Below, piece after piece: positions 1-10,600 of a stretch of DNA of 64,000 bases. This DNA comes from JABDIP01 sp965250245 (GTDB taxonomy: Bacteria; Pseudomonadota; Alphaproteobacteria; DSM-16000; Inquilinaceae): positions 3,472,001 to 3,536,000 of the forward strand of contig OZ252296.1 of assembly GCA_965250245.1 (NCBI GenBank). The letters are read 5' to 3'. Position 1 is the stretch's first letter. The number at the start of each line of letters is the position of its first letter. Made by a program: the position numbers and the translations under genes. The notes under the pieces are model-generated. The model made no database searches. It was not told where the DNA came from and saw only the letters and a program-made list of their open reading frames with translations.

Positions 1-489
1 TACGACCCGACCGCCGCTTGGCCGCCGCCGGTCCTGGGCACCGTCGACACCAGCTACTACCAGGGCGACAGCGTCACCGCGACGGCGCGGGCCGATGACA
101 GCTTCGACCTGGATTACGGCATCACCGCCGACGAGCCGGGCTTCGAGAAGTTCATGCGGGCGCTGGCCTACACCCGCTGGGCCGGACAGAACCCGACCGA
201 TCCCGATCGCGGCAACGTGCTGTCCGCGGCCATGGACCTGACCCGCGAGGCGATCGAGGACATGAGCCGCGTCCGCAGCAAGATCGGCACCAATGCCAGC
301 GTGCTGGACGCCACCCGGCTCCGCCACGACCAGTTCAAGAACTATGCAACGGAGGCGATTTCCGACCTTGAGGATACCGATCTGACCGAGGCGATCACCC
401 GGCTGAACGCGGATCAGACGCTGTTGCAGGCGTCCTATCTGTCGTTGTCGCGGCTGGATTCGATCTCACTGGTCGACTTCCTCAGATGA
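1..489 (+). CDS. flgL: Flagellar hook-associated protein 3 (FlgL), 3' part
   Basis: The reading frame is open from base 1 to a TGA at 487-489, so only the last 162 residues are present. The C-terminal part has the helical flagellin_C pattern: residues 82-162 contain a long amphipathic helix ending in LLQASYLSLSRLDSISLVDF, typical of FlgL and flagellins. FlgL is the second hook-filament junction protein, exported by the flagellar type III apparatus. It sits 60 bases upstream of fliW, a common flagellar arrangement. A flagellin is the alternative, but the C-terminal sequence differs from the two flagellins at 25345-27307 and the 'SLVDFL' ending favours FlgL. The start lies outside the window. 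Confidence 0.8.
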   Translation, partial: YDPTAAWPPPVLGTVDTSYYQGDSVTATARADDSFDLDYGITADEPGFEKFMRALAYTRWAGQNPTDPDRGNVLSAAMDLTREAIEDMSRVRSKIGTNASVLDATRLRHDQFKNYATEAISDLEDTDLTEAITRLNADQTLLQASYLSLSRLDSISLVDFLR

Positions 490-517
490 CCGAAACCCCG
501 CGCCAGGTAGGGCGGCG

Positions 518-532
518 TTAACCCTTTTTGAA
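518..532. promoter_or_regulatory. Weak CtrA-like box before fliW
   Basis: TTAA, seven bases, then TGAA (one mismatch to TTAA-N7-TTAA). It ends only a few bases before the fliW ribosome binding site, which is a poor place for an activator site. It may be chance. Confidence 0.2.
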
Positions 533-549
533 AGGTGGAGGACCTATAC

Positions 550-1068
550 ATGCTCGACTTCAATACCGAAGCGGTTAGCGAGCCCTCAATGGCGAAGCCC
601 GACCCGATCGATGGGGGGTCCCCGGTGGACGAGCCCAAATCGATCATGATCGACACCCGGTACGGCACCTACGAGGTGGAGCGGGACAAGATCGTCTCCT
701 TTCCCAAGGGCCTGATCGGCTTCGGCTCGCTGCTCGACTACGCCATCCTGAACATGCCCCATGAGGGCACCGAGCGCTTCAAGCTGCTGCAGAGCGTCGA
801 CGAGCCCGGTATCGGCTTCTACGTCGTGCCGGTCGGGCTGGAGAACAGCGGCTTCGACCCCGCCGATATCGAGCGGGCGGCCGACCAGTACGAATTCCCG
901 ATGAAGGATCTGGCGATCCTGCTGATCGTCACCGCCCGCAAGACCGACGAGACGGTCGAGCTGACCGCCAATCTGCGGGCGCCGGTGCTGGTCGATACCG
1001 AGCAGTGCGTCGCCTACCAGCACGTCATGTCGGACGACAAATACCCGATGCGCCAGCGGTTGAACTGA
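550..1068 (+). CDS. fliW: Flagellar assembly factor FliW
   Basis: A 172-residue protein with the FliW pattern: a core opening at about residue 33 with IMIDTRYGTYEV, then FPKGLIGF, and near the C-terminus NLRAPVLVDT. In Bacillus and Campylobacter FliW binds flagellin and the translational regulator CsrA, coupling flagellin level to flagellin synthesis. No csrA is visible next to it. The ATG at 550 is chosen over an in-frame GTG at 535, because the GTG lies inside the strong ribosome binding site GGTGGAGG (534-541). The gene follows flgL and is closed by a hairpin terminator at 1095. Many alphaproteobacteria use FlbT/FlaF instead; neither is in this window. Confidence 0.9.
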   Translation: MLDFNTEAVSEPSMAKPDPIDGGSPVDEPKSIMIDTRYGTYEVERDKIVSFPKGLIGFGSLLDYAILNMPHEGTERFKLLQSVDEPGIGFYVVPVGLENSGFDPADIERAADQYEFPMKDLAILLIVTARKTDETVELTANLRAPVLVDTEQCVAYQHVMSDDKYPMRQRLN

Positions 1069-1094
1069 CACCCCGGCGTCATCGCACGGAATGG

Positions 1095-1126
1095 ACGGGC
1101 GCGGTCGCCGGATCGCGCCCGTTTTG
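1095..1126 (+). terminator. Rho-independent terminator after fliW
   Basis: Nine-base stem ACGGGCGCG (1095-1103) and CGCGCCCGT (1114-1122), loop of ten, followed by a short T run. It separates fliW from the pse genes. Confidence 0.65.
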
Positions 1127-1168
1127 TTGCCGGGCGGCGCCCGACGGCCACAACCGCAGATACGCCTC

Positions 1169-1183
1169 TTAAGAATGCGTTAG
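1169..1183. promoter_or_regulatory. Candidate CtrA box upstream of pseC
   Basis: TTAA (1169-1172), seven bases, TTAG (1180-1183): seven of eight matches to the CtrA consensus TTAA-N7-TTAA, 33 bases before the pseC ATG. CtrA itself is encoded at 45938-46657. Confidence 0.45.
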
Positions 1184-1215
1184 CCAAACCGGAGCACAAT
1201 CCGGCTCCAAGACCG

Positions 1216-2454
1216 ATGCCCGACACCGCGACCCTCTCCGCCGCAGAGCCGGCCCTGCCGTATGGCCGGCACACCATCGACCAGGACGATATCGACCGCG
1301 TCGTCGCGGTGCTGCGCAGCGATCGGCTGACCACCGGGCCGGTGGTGGCCGAGTTCGAGGCCGCGTTGGCCGACCGGGTCGGCGCCGAGCACGCGGTGGT
1401 CTGCGCAAACGGCACCGCCGCCCTGCATCTGGCGACCCTGGCGCTCGGCATCGGACCGGGAGACGCGGTGGTCGTGCCCACCCTGACCTTCCTCGCCACG
1501 GCGAACGCGGCCCATGTCGCCGGCGCGGACATCGTCTTCGCCGATGTCGATCCCGAAACCGGGCAGATGCGCCCGGACGATCTCGAAGCGGCGATCGACG
1601 GTGCCGGGGACCGGACCGTGAAAGCGGTCTTCCCCGTCCATCTGAACGGCCCCGCCTGTGCCATGCCGGAGATCGCGGCGGTGGCGCGCAAGCACAATCT
1701 GGCGGTCGTGGAGGATGGCAGCCACGCGCTGGGCGGTTGGATGGATGACGGCGAAGGCGGCCTGACGGCGGTCGGCGCCGGGCGCTTCGGCGACATGACC
1801 ACCTTCTCCTTCCATCCGGTCAAGGCGATCGCCTGCGGCGAAGGCGGCGCGGTCACCACCAACGATCCCGCGCTGGCGGAGCGCATGGCGCGGCTGCGCA
1901 ACCACGGCATGGTCCACGCGGCCGATCGCTTCACCGACAAAGCACTGAGCCGGGACACGGATGGTGCCGCCAACCCGTGGTCCTACGAGATGCCGGAGCC
2001 GGGTCTGAACTACCGGCTGAGCGACATCCATTGCGCGCTCGGGCTGAGCCAGCTCGGCAAGCTGGGCCAGTTCATCAGCCGCCGCAGGGCGCTGGTGGAA
2101 CGCTACGACGACTTGCTGGCGCCCTTGGCGCCGATGGTGCGGCCGATCGGCCGGCACCCAGGCGGACGGCCGGCCTGGCATCTCTATCCGGTGCGGATCG
2201 ATTTCGATACCGCGCCGATCGACCGCGCGACCCTGATGCGGCAACTGGCGGAGCGGGAGATCGGCACCCAGGTGCACTACATCCCGGTACACCGGCAGCC
2301 CTATTACCGGGAGCGCTATGGCGAGACCGAACTGCCCGGCGCCGAAGCCTATTACCGTGCCTGCCTGTCGCTGCCGCTGTTCCCGGCGATGACCGACTCC
2401 GATCCCGGACGCGTCGTGGAGGCCCTGGCCGAGTGCCTGGAGCTGAAGCCGTGA
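1216..2454 (+). CDS. pseC: UDP-4-amino-4,6-dideoxy-N-acetyl-beta-L-altrosamine transaminase (PseC)
   Basis: A 412-residue DegT/DnrJ/EryC1-family PLP aminotransferase. PseC converts the 4-keto product of PseB to the 4-amino sugar, the second step of pseudaminic acid synthesis in the cytoplasm. The expected features are visible: GTAALHLATLAL near residue 70, the VEDGSHALGG region near residue 170, and the PLP lysine K203 in SFHPVKAIACGEGG. The C-terminal part has the sugar-aminotransferase motif HYIPVHRQPYY. The stop overlaps the pseF start by four bases (GTGA), so the two are translationally coupled. Related sugar aminotransferases share this fold; the other five pse genes nearby settle the assignment. 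Confidence 0.93.
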   Translation: MPDTATLSAAEPALPYGRHTIDQDDIDRVVAVLRSDRLTTGPVVAEFEAALADRVGAEHAVVCANGTAALHLATLALGIGPGDAVVVPTLTFLATANAAHVAGADIVFADVDPETGQMRPDDLEAAIDGAGDRTVKAVFPVHLNGPACAMPEIAAVARKHNLAVVEDGSHALGGWMDDGEGGLTAVGAGRFGDMTTFSFHPVKAIACGEGGAVTTNDPALAERMARLRNHGMVHAADRFTDKALSRDTDGAANPWSYEMPEPGLNYRLSDIHCALGLSQLGKLGQFISRRRALVERYDDLLAPLAPMVRPIGRHPGGRPAWHLYPVRIDFDTAPIDRATLMRQLAEREIGTQVHYIPVHRQPYYRERYGETELPGAEAYYRACLSLPLFPAMTDSDPGRVVEALAECLELKP

Positions 2455-3224
2455 ACAAATCGGTGGTCATCGTCCAGGCCCGTCGCGCCTCGACCCGGCT
2501 GCCCGACAAGGTGCTGTGCCGGCTTGGCGGCGAGACCGTGCTCAACCACGTGCTGACCCGCTGCGCCGCGATCCCCGGCATCGACACCGTGTGCTGCGCC
2601 CTGCCCGACGACCCGGCCTGCGAGGTGATCGCGGCGGAGGCGAAGCGCGCCGGCGCCGTCGCGGTCCGGGGCTCGGAGCACGACGTGCTGGACCGCTATC
2701 ACCGGGCCGCGATGGATCTGGGGGCGGACATCGTCATGCGGGTCACCAGCGACTGCCCGCTGATCGACCCCGGAGTCTGCGGCCAGGTGCTGAAGCTGTT
2801 CCACGACAGCGGCGCCGACTATGTCAGCAACACCAACCCGCCGAGTTGGCCACACGGACTCGATTGCGAGGTGCTGGGCGCGGACTGGCTGCACCGGTCG
2901 GCCCGGCTGGCGACCCTGCCGTCGCACCGCGAGCACGTGACACAGTATGTGATCAACCACCGCCGCACCAGGACCGCCAACCTGCCCTGCCCGGAGGCGA
3001 ACCTGGCGTGGCATCGCTGGACCCTGGACACACCGGACGATCTGAACTTCCTGGCGGAGATCTTCGACCGGCTGCCGGCCGGCCGGGAGGGGTGGTCGTG
3101 GCGCGAGACGCTGCGGGTCAGCCAGGCCAATCCGGAGCTCGCCGAGATCAATGCCGGGCAGGACCGCTGGGCCGGCCTGAAGCGGTCCCAGGCCGAGGAC
3201 CGCCGCTTCACCGCGGGCGGCTAA
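2451..3224 (+). CDS. pseF: Pseudaminic acid cytidylyltransferase (PseF), SpsF-type
   Basis: A 257-residue nucleotidyltransferase starting at GTG 2451 and overlapping the pseC stop by four bases. PseF activates pseudaminic acid with CTP to give CMP-pseudaminic acid, the donor for flagellin glycosylation. The N-terminus VVIVQARRASTRLPDKVL is the CTP-binding signature of acylneuraminate/SpsF cytidylyltransferases, and VMRVTSDCPLIDP near residue 95 is the conserved metal/nucleotide region. It belongs to the SpsF-like (COG1861) branch found in pse clusters. The activity is inferred from family and context. Confidence 0.88.
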   Translation: MNKSVVIVQARRASTRLPDKVLCRLGGETVLNHVLTRCAAIPGIDTVCCALPDDPACEVIAAEAKRAGAVAVRGSEHDVLDRYHRAAMDLGADIVMRVTSDCPLIDPGVCGQVLKLFHDSGADYVSNTNPPSWPHGLDCEVLGADWLHRSARLATLPSHREHVTQYVINHRRTRTANLPCPEANLAWHRWTLDTPDDLNFLAEIFDRLPAGREGWSWRETLRVSQANPELAEINAGQDRWAGLKRSQAEDRRFTAGG

Positions 3225-3255
3225 GGGCGCCTGCCCGGCCTGCCACATGGCTGAT

Positions 3256-3338
3256 TCGGTACCCACAATCCCTTCGGATTCACCTTTGGAACCCAGCGTA
3301 TTTATCTGATCAAGAACCAACTTTAGGATGGGTACCGA
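3256..3338. repeat. Inverted repeat in the pseF-pseI gap
   Basis: Perfect ten-base arms TCGGTACCCA (3256-3265) and TGGGTACCGA (3329-3338), 63 bases apart, in a stretch visibly richer in A and T than the flanking genes. It could fold in RNA or be a divided operator for pseI. No function is known. Confidence 0.4.
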
Positions 3339-3404
3339 TTCGCGCTTTGACAAACCATCATCAGACCTAACGATCCCTGCTTGGACAAAGGCCATCGCCC
3401 CGCC

Positions 3405-4484
3405 ATGCCCCCAGCTACCCCCTTCGCGATCGCCGGACGGTCGATCGGGCCCGGTCACCCGCCCTATGTGATCGCCGAATTGTCGGCCAATCACGGCGGC
3501 GATCTGGACCGCGCCCGCGCCATCATGGCGGCCGCCAAAGAGGCCGGCGCGGATGCCGTCAAGCTGCAGACCTACACCGCCGATACGATCACCCTGGACT
3601 GCGATCGGCCGGAGTTCCGGCTCGCCGACGGGCCCTGGAAGGGGCGTACATTGCATGACCTCTACCAGGAGGCCCACACCCCCTGGGACTTCCATCCCGA
3701 CCTGTTCGCGATCGGCGCCGAGCTCGGCCTCGCCGTCTTCAGCACCCCCTTCGATCCGACCGCCGTCGACTTCCTTGAATCGCTCGACGCGCCGGCCTTC
3801 AAGATCGCCAGCTTCGAGATCGTCGACCTGCCCCTGATCCGCAAAGTCGCGGCGACCGGCAAGCCGATCATCATGTCGACCGGCATGGCCAATCTCGACG
3901 AGATCGGCGAGGCCGTCGCCGCCGCCCGCGAAGCCGGCTGCGAGCAGCTCGCCCTCCTCCACTGCGTCAGCGGTTACCCCGCCCCGGCGGAGGACTGCAA
4001 CCTGGCGACCATCCCGCACCTCGCCGAGACCTTCGGTGTGACGGCCGGCCTGTCTGACCACACGCTCGGCATCGCCGTCCCGGTCGCGGCCGTCGCCCTC
4101 GGCGCATCACTGATCGAAAAGCACGTCACACTTGCCCGCGCCGATGGCGGCCCCGACGCCGAATTCTCGCTGGAGCCGGATGAGCTCAAGGCGATGATCG
4201 ACGGTGTCCACACCGCCCATGCCGCGCTGGGCCGCGTCGACTATACCCTGAAGGGCAGCGAGCGCGGCAACGTCACCGTCCGCCGCTCGCTCTACGCCGT
4301 CGCCGACATCAAGGCCGGCGAGTCGCTGACCGACAGGAACATCCGGTCGATCCGCCCAGGCCACGGCCTGCCGCCGAAGCACCTGCCATCCATCATCGGC
4401 CGGGCAGCGCTCCGCGATATCCCGCGCGGCACACCGCTGGATTGGTCCCAATTCGAAGGCCTTGAGAGTCTGCCCGGCCACTAG
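3405..4484 (+). CDS. pseI: Pseudaminic acid synthase (PseI)
   Basis: A 359-residue NeuB-family enzyme that condenses phosphoenolpyruvate with 6-deoxy-AltdiNAc to give pseudaminic acid. The TIM-barrel part opens with PYVIAELSANHGGDLDRA and holds KLQTYTADTITLDC, FSTPFDPTAVDFLE, KIASFEIVDLPLI and LSDHTLG, all typical of sialic/pseudaminic synthases. A C-terminal SAF (antifreeze-like) domain starts near residue 298. The ATG at 3405 is preferred to an upstream TTG at 3381 because it gives a normal N-terminus, though neither has a strong ribosome binding site. The gene lies 180 bases after pseF and is the last pse gene before the inserted helicase gene. Confidence 0.92.
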   Translation: MPPATPFAIAGRSIGPGHPPYVIAELSANHGGDLDRARAIMAAAKEAGADAVKLQTYTADTITLDCDRPEFRLADGPWKGRTLHDLYQEAHTPWDFHPDLFAIGAELGLAVFSTPFDPTAVDFLESLDAPAFKIASFEIVDLPLIRKVAATGKPIIMSTGMANLDEIGEAVAAAREAGCEQLALLHCVSGYPAPAEDCNLATIPHLAETFGVTAGLSDHTLGIAVPVAAVALGASLIEKHVTLARADGGPDAEFSLEPDELKAMIDGVHTAHAALGRVDYTLKGSERGNVTVRRSLYAVADIKAGESLTDRNIRSIRPGHGLPPKHLPSIIGRAALRDIPRGTPLDWSQFEGLESLPGH

Positions 4485-4574
4485 CGCACCGCCGCAACAT
4501 CTCGCACAAGATTACGCGGGGCGCTCTTCCATTTGGATTGCTCATTTTCGTTTGCGACAAAGGCTAGATTCGGC

Positions 4575-4601
4575 TTCGACTAGTTCGATTTCGAATAGTT
4601 C
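4575..4601. promoter_or_regulatory. Direct repeat upstream of the helicase gene
   Basis: TTCGACTAGTTC (4575-4586) and TTCGAATAGTTC (4590-4601), eleven of twelve identical with a 15-base period, ending 51 bases before the ATG at 4653. Tandem sites like this can be operators. No matching regulator is encoded in the window. Confidence 0.3.
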
Positions 4602-4652
4602 TTAGCGCCAGTTCCCGCTATCGTTGAAATCTCTTTGCAACTTGGATCGGAA

Positions 4653-7600
4653 ATGGGGCGTTGGTCCAAAGCATTGCATTCGAATGGCGGGGTCAAACCA
4701 ATAACAATACCCGACCGCGCCAGCACAGTCGTACCGACGCCCTGCCTTACAAATGACATGCTGGAAATAGCCGCTTCTATCGCAGACCGAATTACTTTCG
4801 CGACCCATCAGAACGACATCGCTGCAATTGCCGACCTCACAATTCACAATTATGGCGAGGAGAGTATCGAAGACCTTGAACTGGTCCTGAACTGCCAGCC
4901 TCCGCTCATTGCTACGAAGAGCTGGCGGATCGATCGAATTTCCTCCAATGGCGAAGTCCGAATAAGCGATCGGAACGTTCCGTTGGCTGGCGCCATGTTG
5001 TCTGAACTCGCTGAACGCGTTAGCGCCGACATTCGGCTGACTCTGGAAAAGGATGGGAATGTACTCTCCGAACTGAACCACCGACTCACTGGGCTTGCTC
5101 GGAACGAATGGGGAGGTGCTGGGCATATGCCCGAACTCCTCGCCGCGTTCATCATGCCCAACGATCCTGCCGTTGGTCGGATGCTGAAGGATGCTGGCGA
5201 AGTCCTTCGGCGCGCTGGCGAACAGCCTGCAATTGACGGCTATCAATCAAGATCGCGAACGAGGGTTTGGCAGATCGCTTCGGCAATCTGGACAGCGGTC
5301 TCGTCGCGACGGTTGGTCTATGCCGAGCCTCCTGCAAGTTTCGAACGTGAGGGACAAAAAGTCCGCACGCCGAGCGAAGTACTCGAAGTGGGGCTGGCGA
5401 CGTGCCTGGATACGGCGCTCTTGTTCGCTGCGGCCCTGGAACAAGCCGGCCTCAATTCGATCATCGCCCTTACGAAAGGGCATGCCCTTTGCGGCGTCTG
5501 GCTGCAGCCTCAGCAGTTGCCCGCTCTTACCGCCGACGATTGTACGGACCTTCGAAAGCATGTCGCATTGAAGGAATTGGCTCTCTTCGAAACGACAATG
5601 GTCGTCCGCGAACCTCCATTCGTGTTTTCAAAGGCTGTGGAGGAGGGTAGCCGGCGAATATCCGAGAGTGCCGAGAGTGAATTCGTCTATGCAATGGACC
5701 TCAAGCGAGCCAGAAGTCAGCAGATCACTCCGCTTGGATCGACCGTCGAGACCAGCCCGACGGGCGAGCCCGATGAACAGAACGGCCCTACTCTCGGTTT
5801 CGAGGCAGCTCCCGCACTTCCAGGTTTTGATCTTGGTCTGGATGACGATCCACCGCCAGATACTCCGGAAACACGGCTAGATCACTGGAAACGCAGACTC
5901 CTTGATCTGACCAAGCGAAATAGACTCCTAAATCTTAAGCCGTCAAAGACTGCAATCCGCCTGCTCTGCACCCATCCGGCAACGCTTGAAGACAAGCTCG
6001 CCGCGGGCAATAAAATAACTGTAATTCCAATGGTCAAGCTCTCGGGACAAGCGGGAGAGCGCGACGGCGGGTTGTTTCAGAATCGTACGGGCGATGAATT
6101 CGAGAAACGATACGCTGAAGAGGCATTGGATCGCGACGAAGTTGTATCCGATCAGACGAAGTCCGATCTCGATGCTGGGCTTGTCCAACTCTACAGAAAG
6201 GCCAGGACAGATCTACAGGAAGGAGGTGCCAATACGCTCTATTTGGCGCTTGGCATTCTTAAATGGAAGCAATCCGAACACGAGGAGCGAACATACCGCG
6301 CCCCGTTGTTGCTGGTTCCAGTCAAATTGGAACGTCGTAGCGCAGCCTCCAAAGTGAAAATTATCCACCATGAGGACGAGCCAGTCTTCAACATGACGCT
6401 GTTGGAGCTACTGCGTCAGGATTTTGAACTCCGAATCCCCGCGCTTGAGGCCGATCTGCCGAAAGATCAGTCCGGTGTCGACGTACCGCTAATCTGGGAA
6501 TTCGTTCGCAAGGCCGTTCGCGATGTTCCCGGATTCGAGGTGGTGGAGGACGTCGTCCTCAGTACGTTCTCATTTGCGAAGTATCTGATGTGGAAGGATT
6601 TGGCGGATCGAACGACGGCGCTAAAGGAAAGCCCGTTCGTTCGCCATCTCATTGATCATCCTCGCGATCCCTATGAACACTCTTCGGAATTCATGCTCCC
6701 AGATCAGATCGATGAGAAGGTCGAGCCAGCGGAGTTATTTATGCCGTTGCCGGCCGACAGCTCGCAGATCGTCGCAATCCATGCATCGTCCCAAGGCGGT
6801 GACTTTGTCCTTGAAGGCCCACCTGGCACGGGGAAGTCGCAAACGATTGCCAATATCATCGCCCATAATCTGGCTCTCGGGAGGCGTGTTCTCTTTGTTT
6901 CCGAGAAGATGGCGGCCTTAGAGGTCGTCTTTCGACGACTCCGTGAAAAGGGTCTCGGCGATTTCTGCCTCGAACTCCATTCCAACAAAGCGAACAAGCG
7001 CGAGGTATTGGACCAGCTTGGACATTCCTGGCGCAACCGCTCCGATCGCAGCCATGCCGAATGGCAGGCCGAAGCTGAACGGCTGAAACAACTGCGTGAC
7101 GACCTAAACGGATTAGTGAAGGCTCTTCACAGACCCGGCGCAAGCGGTGTCAGTCCACGTGCTGCAATAGCGCGTACCGTGCGTTGGAAGGAGATTCATC
7201 GCCTAAGGCTCGACTGGACCGGCGGCTTGGAGGCGGATCATGCCAGGGACAAGGAAGGTCTGGAAAAGCTCACCCAGATCGCCAGAAACCTCGGTCTGTG
7301 CTTCGCCCAACTGGATGAAGACGATGCGTCGACATTTGCTGATGTCCGCCAAGCTGACTGGTCTTATGCTTGGCAGAATCTTTTCGTCGAATGCTCGAGC
7401 AGACTTGTTCAGGCAATCGACCGGTTACTAGCCGCCTCCGCGGCATTCTCGGCGCAAGCTGGATTGTCCGAGCCCGAAAGAACGCTCGCCCGAATTGGCG
7501 GGCTCGGCAAGATTGCTTCCTGCGTAGGATCGGCCGCTACTCACAACTTCGACTTTGCCCTGGGCCCTGATGGTTCGGCAGCCGTTGAACGGTATGAGAC

Positions 7601-10600
7601 CGCACTAGCAGCGCTAAGAGACTACGTGAGCCAGAAGTCTAAGCTGACGTGCAGGTATCCAGACGACAGGATTCCGGACACACCAATTGACGTATGGCAA
7701 TCTCAGTGGGCGAGAGCCTGCTCTTCGTGGTGGCCGATGGGCGTCTTTCGCCGTCGGGCCGTAGTACAGCGAATGCGCAAGTCTTTCGGCCTTCCGACAC
7801 GGCCCGATCCTCGATTGGATCTGCCGATACTCAATGAACTGCAAGCCGTCCGGAAGCGCATGGATTCGGCGGCCTCCAGTTTGCCAGCGGATGCGCCTTG
7901 GCAAGCACTTGAGACCGACCCCGATACCGCCGAACATTGCCTCCAATCCGCGAACATGTTGCGCGAAGGAACTGCGAGGCTGGCAGGCGAAGTACGCGAA
8001 TTGCCGGAAATACGTGCGGCCGTCCGTCGGTTCTGCGTCGATGGCCGCGAACTTCTGCTGCCGGGCATGCCCGCAGCGGAGGCGGCGAATGGCTTGATGG
8101 GCGCCCTCAAGGCCTTCGAAGAGGCTTCGGGCGAATACTTACGTGAAGCCCAGGCAGCCGCGGATTTGGCTGACGACCTTGTCGCATTGCGCGGCAGAGC
8201 CCAAGGCACGATCGATTTGCAGCAACGCATCAACGCCTGGTGCCGCTGGCAAGCAGCCCGTAGAGACGCGGAGGCGTCGGGGTTGGAAGTGCTCGCGAGA
8301 GCGCTGGAGACCGGTGCAGTCGAAGCTGGTGAAGCTGAAAGTCAATTCAAGACGGCCTATTGCATCTGGCTGGCGGATCGGCTCATCGACGACCGCGACG
8401 AGCTCAGAACATTCTCCGCTGTCGGTCATGACGAGAAAATCCGGGCTTTCCGGGAAGTTGATCAGAACGTTGCCGATCTCTCCGTTGACTACATCCGTGC
8501 CAAGCTCAGCAGTGGAATTCCCAGTCCGGACGATTTACAGCGACCTGCGGGGTACGGCGTGCTCAGCAGAGAGCTTCAAAAGCGCATGCGTCATAAGCCT
8601 GTGCGCCAACTCGTTTCCGAAATGGGACCGGCTCTAACGGCGCTCACACCTTGTCTGCTTATGAGTCCCCTGTCGGTTTCGCAGTTCCTGTCGGCCGATA
8701 GCCAACTGTTCGACGTCGTCGTATTTGACGAGGCCTCACAAATCACCGTCTGGGATGCGATTGGCGCCATGGCCCGCGGTCGCGATGTCATTGTGGTTGG
8801 CGATCCGAAACAAATGCCTCCGACAAGCTTCTTTGATCGTTCGGCTTCTGCTGACGGCATCGCCGGAGAGGAGGACGGCGAAATGGAAGAGGACTTGGAA
8901 AGCATCCTCGACGAGGCCTTGGCTGCGAGTATCAAGCTCCATCGGCTGACGGGGCATTATCGAAGCCGACATGAAAGCCTGATCGCTTTCTCAAACCATC
9001 GTTACTATGCAGGCGATCTGGTGACTTATCCGTCTGCCGAGACGCGAACGACTGCAGTTTCCTTCGTGAAGGTCGATGGAGTCTATCAACGTGGTCGAGG
9101 TCGGACGAACCCCGATGAGGCGAAGGCAATCGTCCAGGACGTTGTCCGTCGATTGAATGATCCGGTGGAAAAACAGCGGAGCATTGGAATCGTGACGTTG
9201 AACTCCGAACAACAGCGGTTGATTGATGACCTCCTGGATCAGGAACGCCGCAACGACCCGATGCTGGAGCAATTTTTCTCAGACGACATCGAGGAACCCG
9301 TCTTCATCAAGAATCTCGAAACTGTGCAGGGCGACCAACGCGACGTCATCCTCCTCAGTATCGGATATGGCCCTGACACTCCAGGTGCAAAAACAATGTC
9401 GATGAACTTCGGCCCTCTAAACCGAAAAGGCGGCGAACGGCGACTCAACGTTGCGATCACCCGAGCCGCCTCGGAGGTTTGCGTTTTCGCCAGCTTCGAA
9501 CCGTCGATGATAGATCTTACGCGCACATCGGCGCTCGCGGTGCGTGACCTAAAGCACTACCTCGAATTCGCCCAACGTGGCCCTGCAGCCCTTGGTGAGG
9601 CGGTGCTTCAAGTGGGCGGTGTGGATCAATATGACTCGGATTTCGAAGAAGCCGTCGCAGACGGGCTTCGACATCGAAATTGGGTCGTTCACACCCAAAT
9701 CGGCGTTTCGAAATTTCGCATTGATCTGGGCATCGTACACCCGGATGAGCCAGGCAAATACCTAGCCGGCATCGAATGCGACGGCGCCACCTATCACAGT
9801 TCGCCCTCTGCGCGGGATCGGGATCGCATTCGGCATGCGATCTTGGAGAACCTTAGCTGGAAGCTCATCCGGATCTGGTCGACCGACTATTTCTTGGACC
9901 CCGGTCGGATCCTTGATCAGGTGCACGAGCGCCTATCCCAGATGTTGGAAATGGATCGGGAGGAGAAGGTCAAGTTGGAAGCTGAGGCCGAACAACTGAA
10001 GTCGGCTCCGGATATCGATGTACAGGATGAAACCATCGCTTCATTCGGCGAACACAATAGTTCACGCACCGAGCCGCATCGGGATCAACCGAAGAAGAAA
10101 GAGACCGAGCCGACAACCGTCTTCTTTGCTGGTTCAAACAACCCTGAAACAGAATTCTTCGAAGCACTGACTTCAACCGTTACGGCACAGTCAAGGGAAA
10201 GACTCTCCGCCGATCGCTTCTACGAACCAGGTTACTTAAATGTACTTCGATCATGTGGATCGGAATTGATTGACACTCATGGTCCTATTACTTTCCAGCA
10301 CCTGAGTGAAAAACTTGCTAGAGCACATGGGTTTCAACGAACAGGTTCTCAGATAAAAAAGCAAGTTTGGGCGGCCGTTTCCAAAGCTCGGCGCTCAACA
10401 AGAACACCCAAGGGTGAGACGGTATTCTGGCCTGATGGTGCGCAACCTAGCTTGGCCGTTCCATTTCGCGGCCTGACGGTGGCGGACGAGGAACGATCTT
10501 GGCACGATGTTCCGTATCCGGAGAAGCTCGGCCTCGCATTCGCGAGTTTGGACAGCGGGCGGAACCCTGACGAGGCTGCTGCGATGGCGGCCAAGATCGG

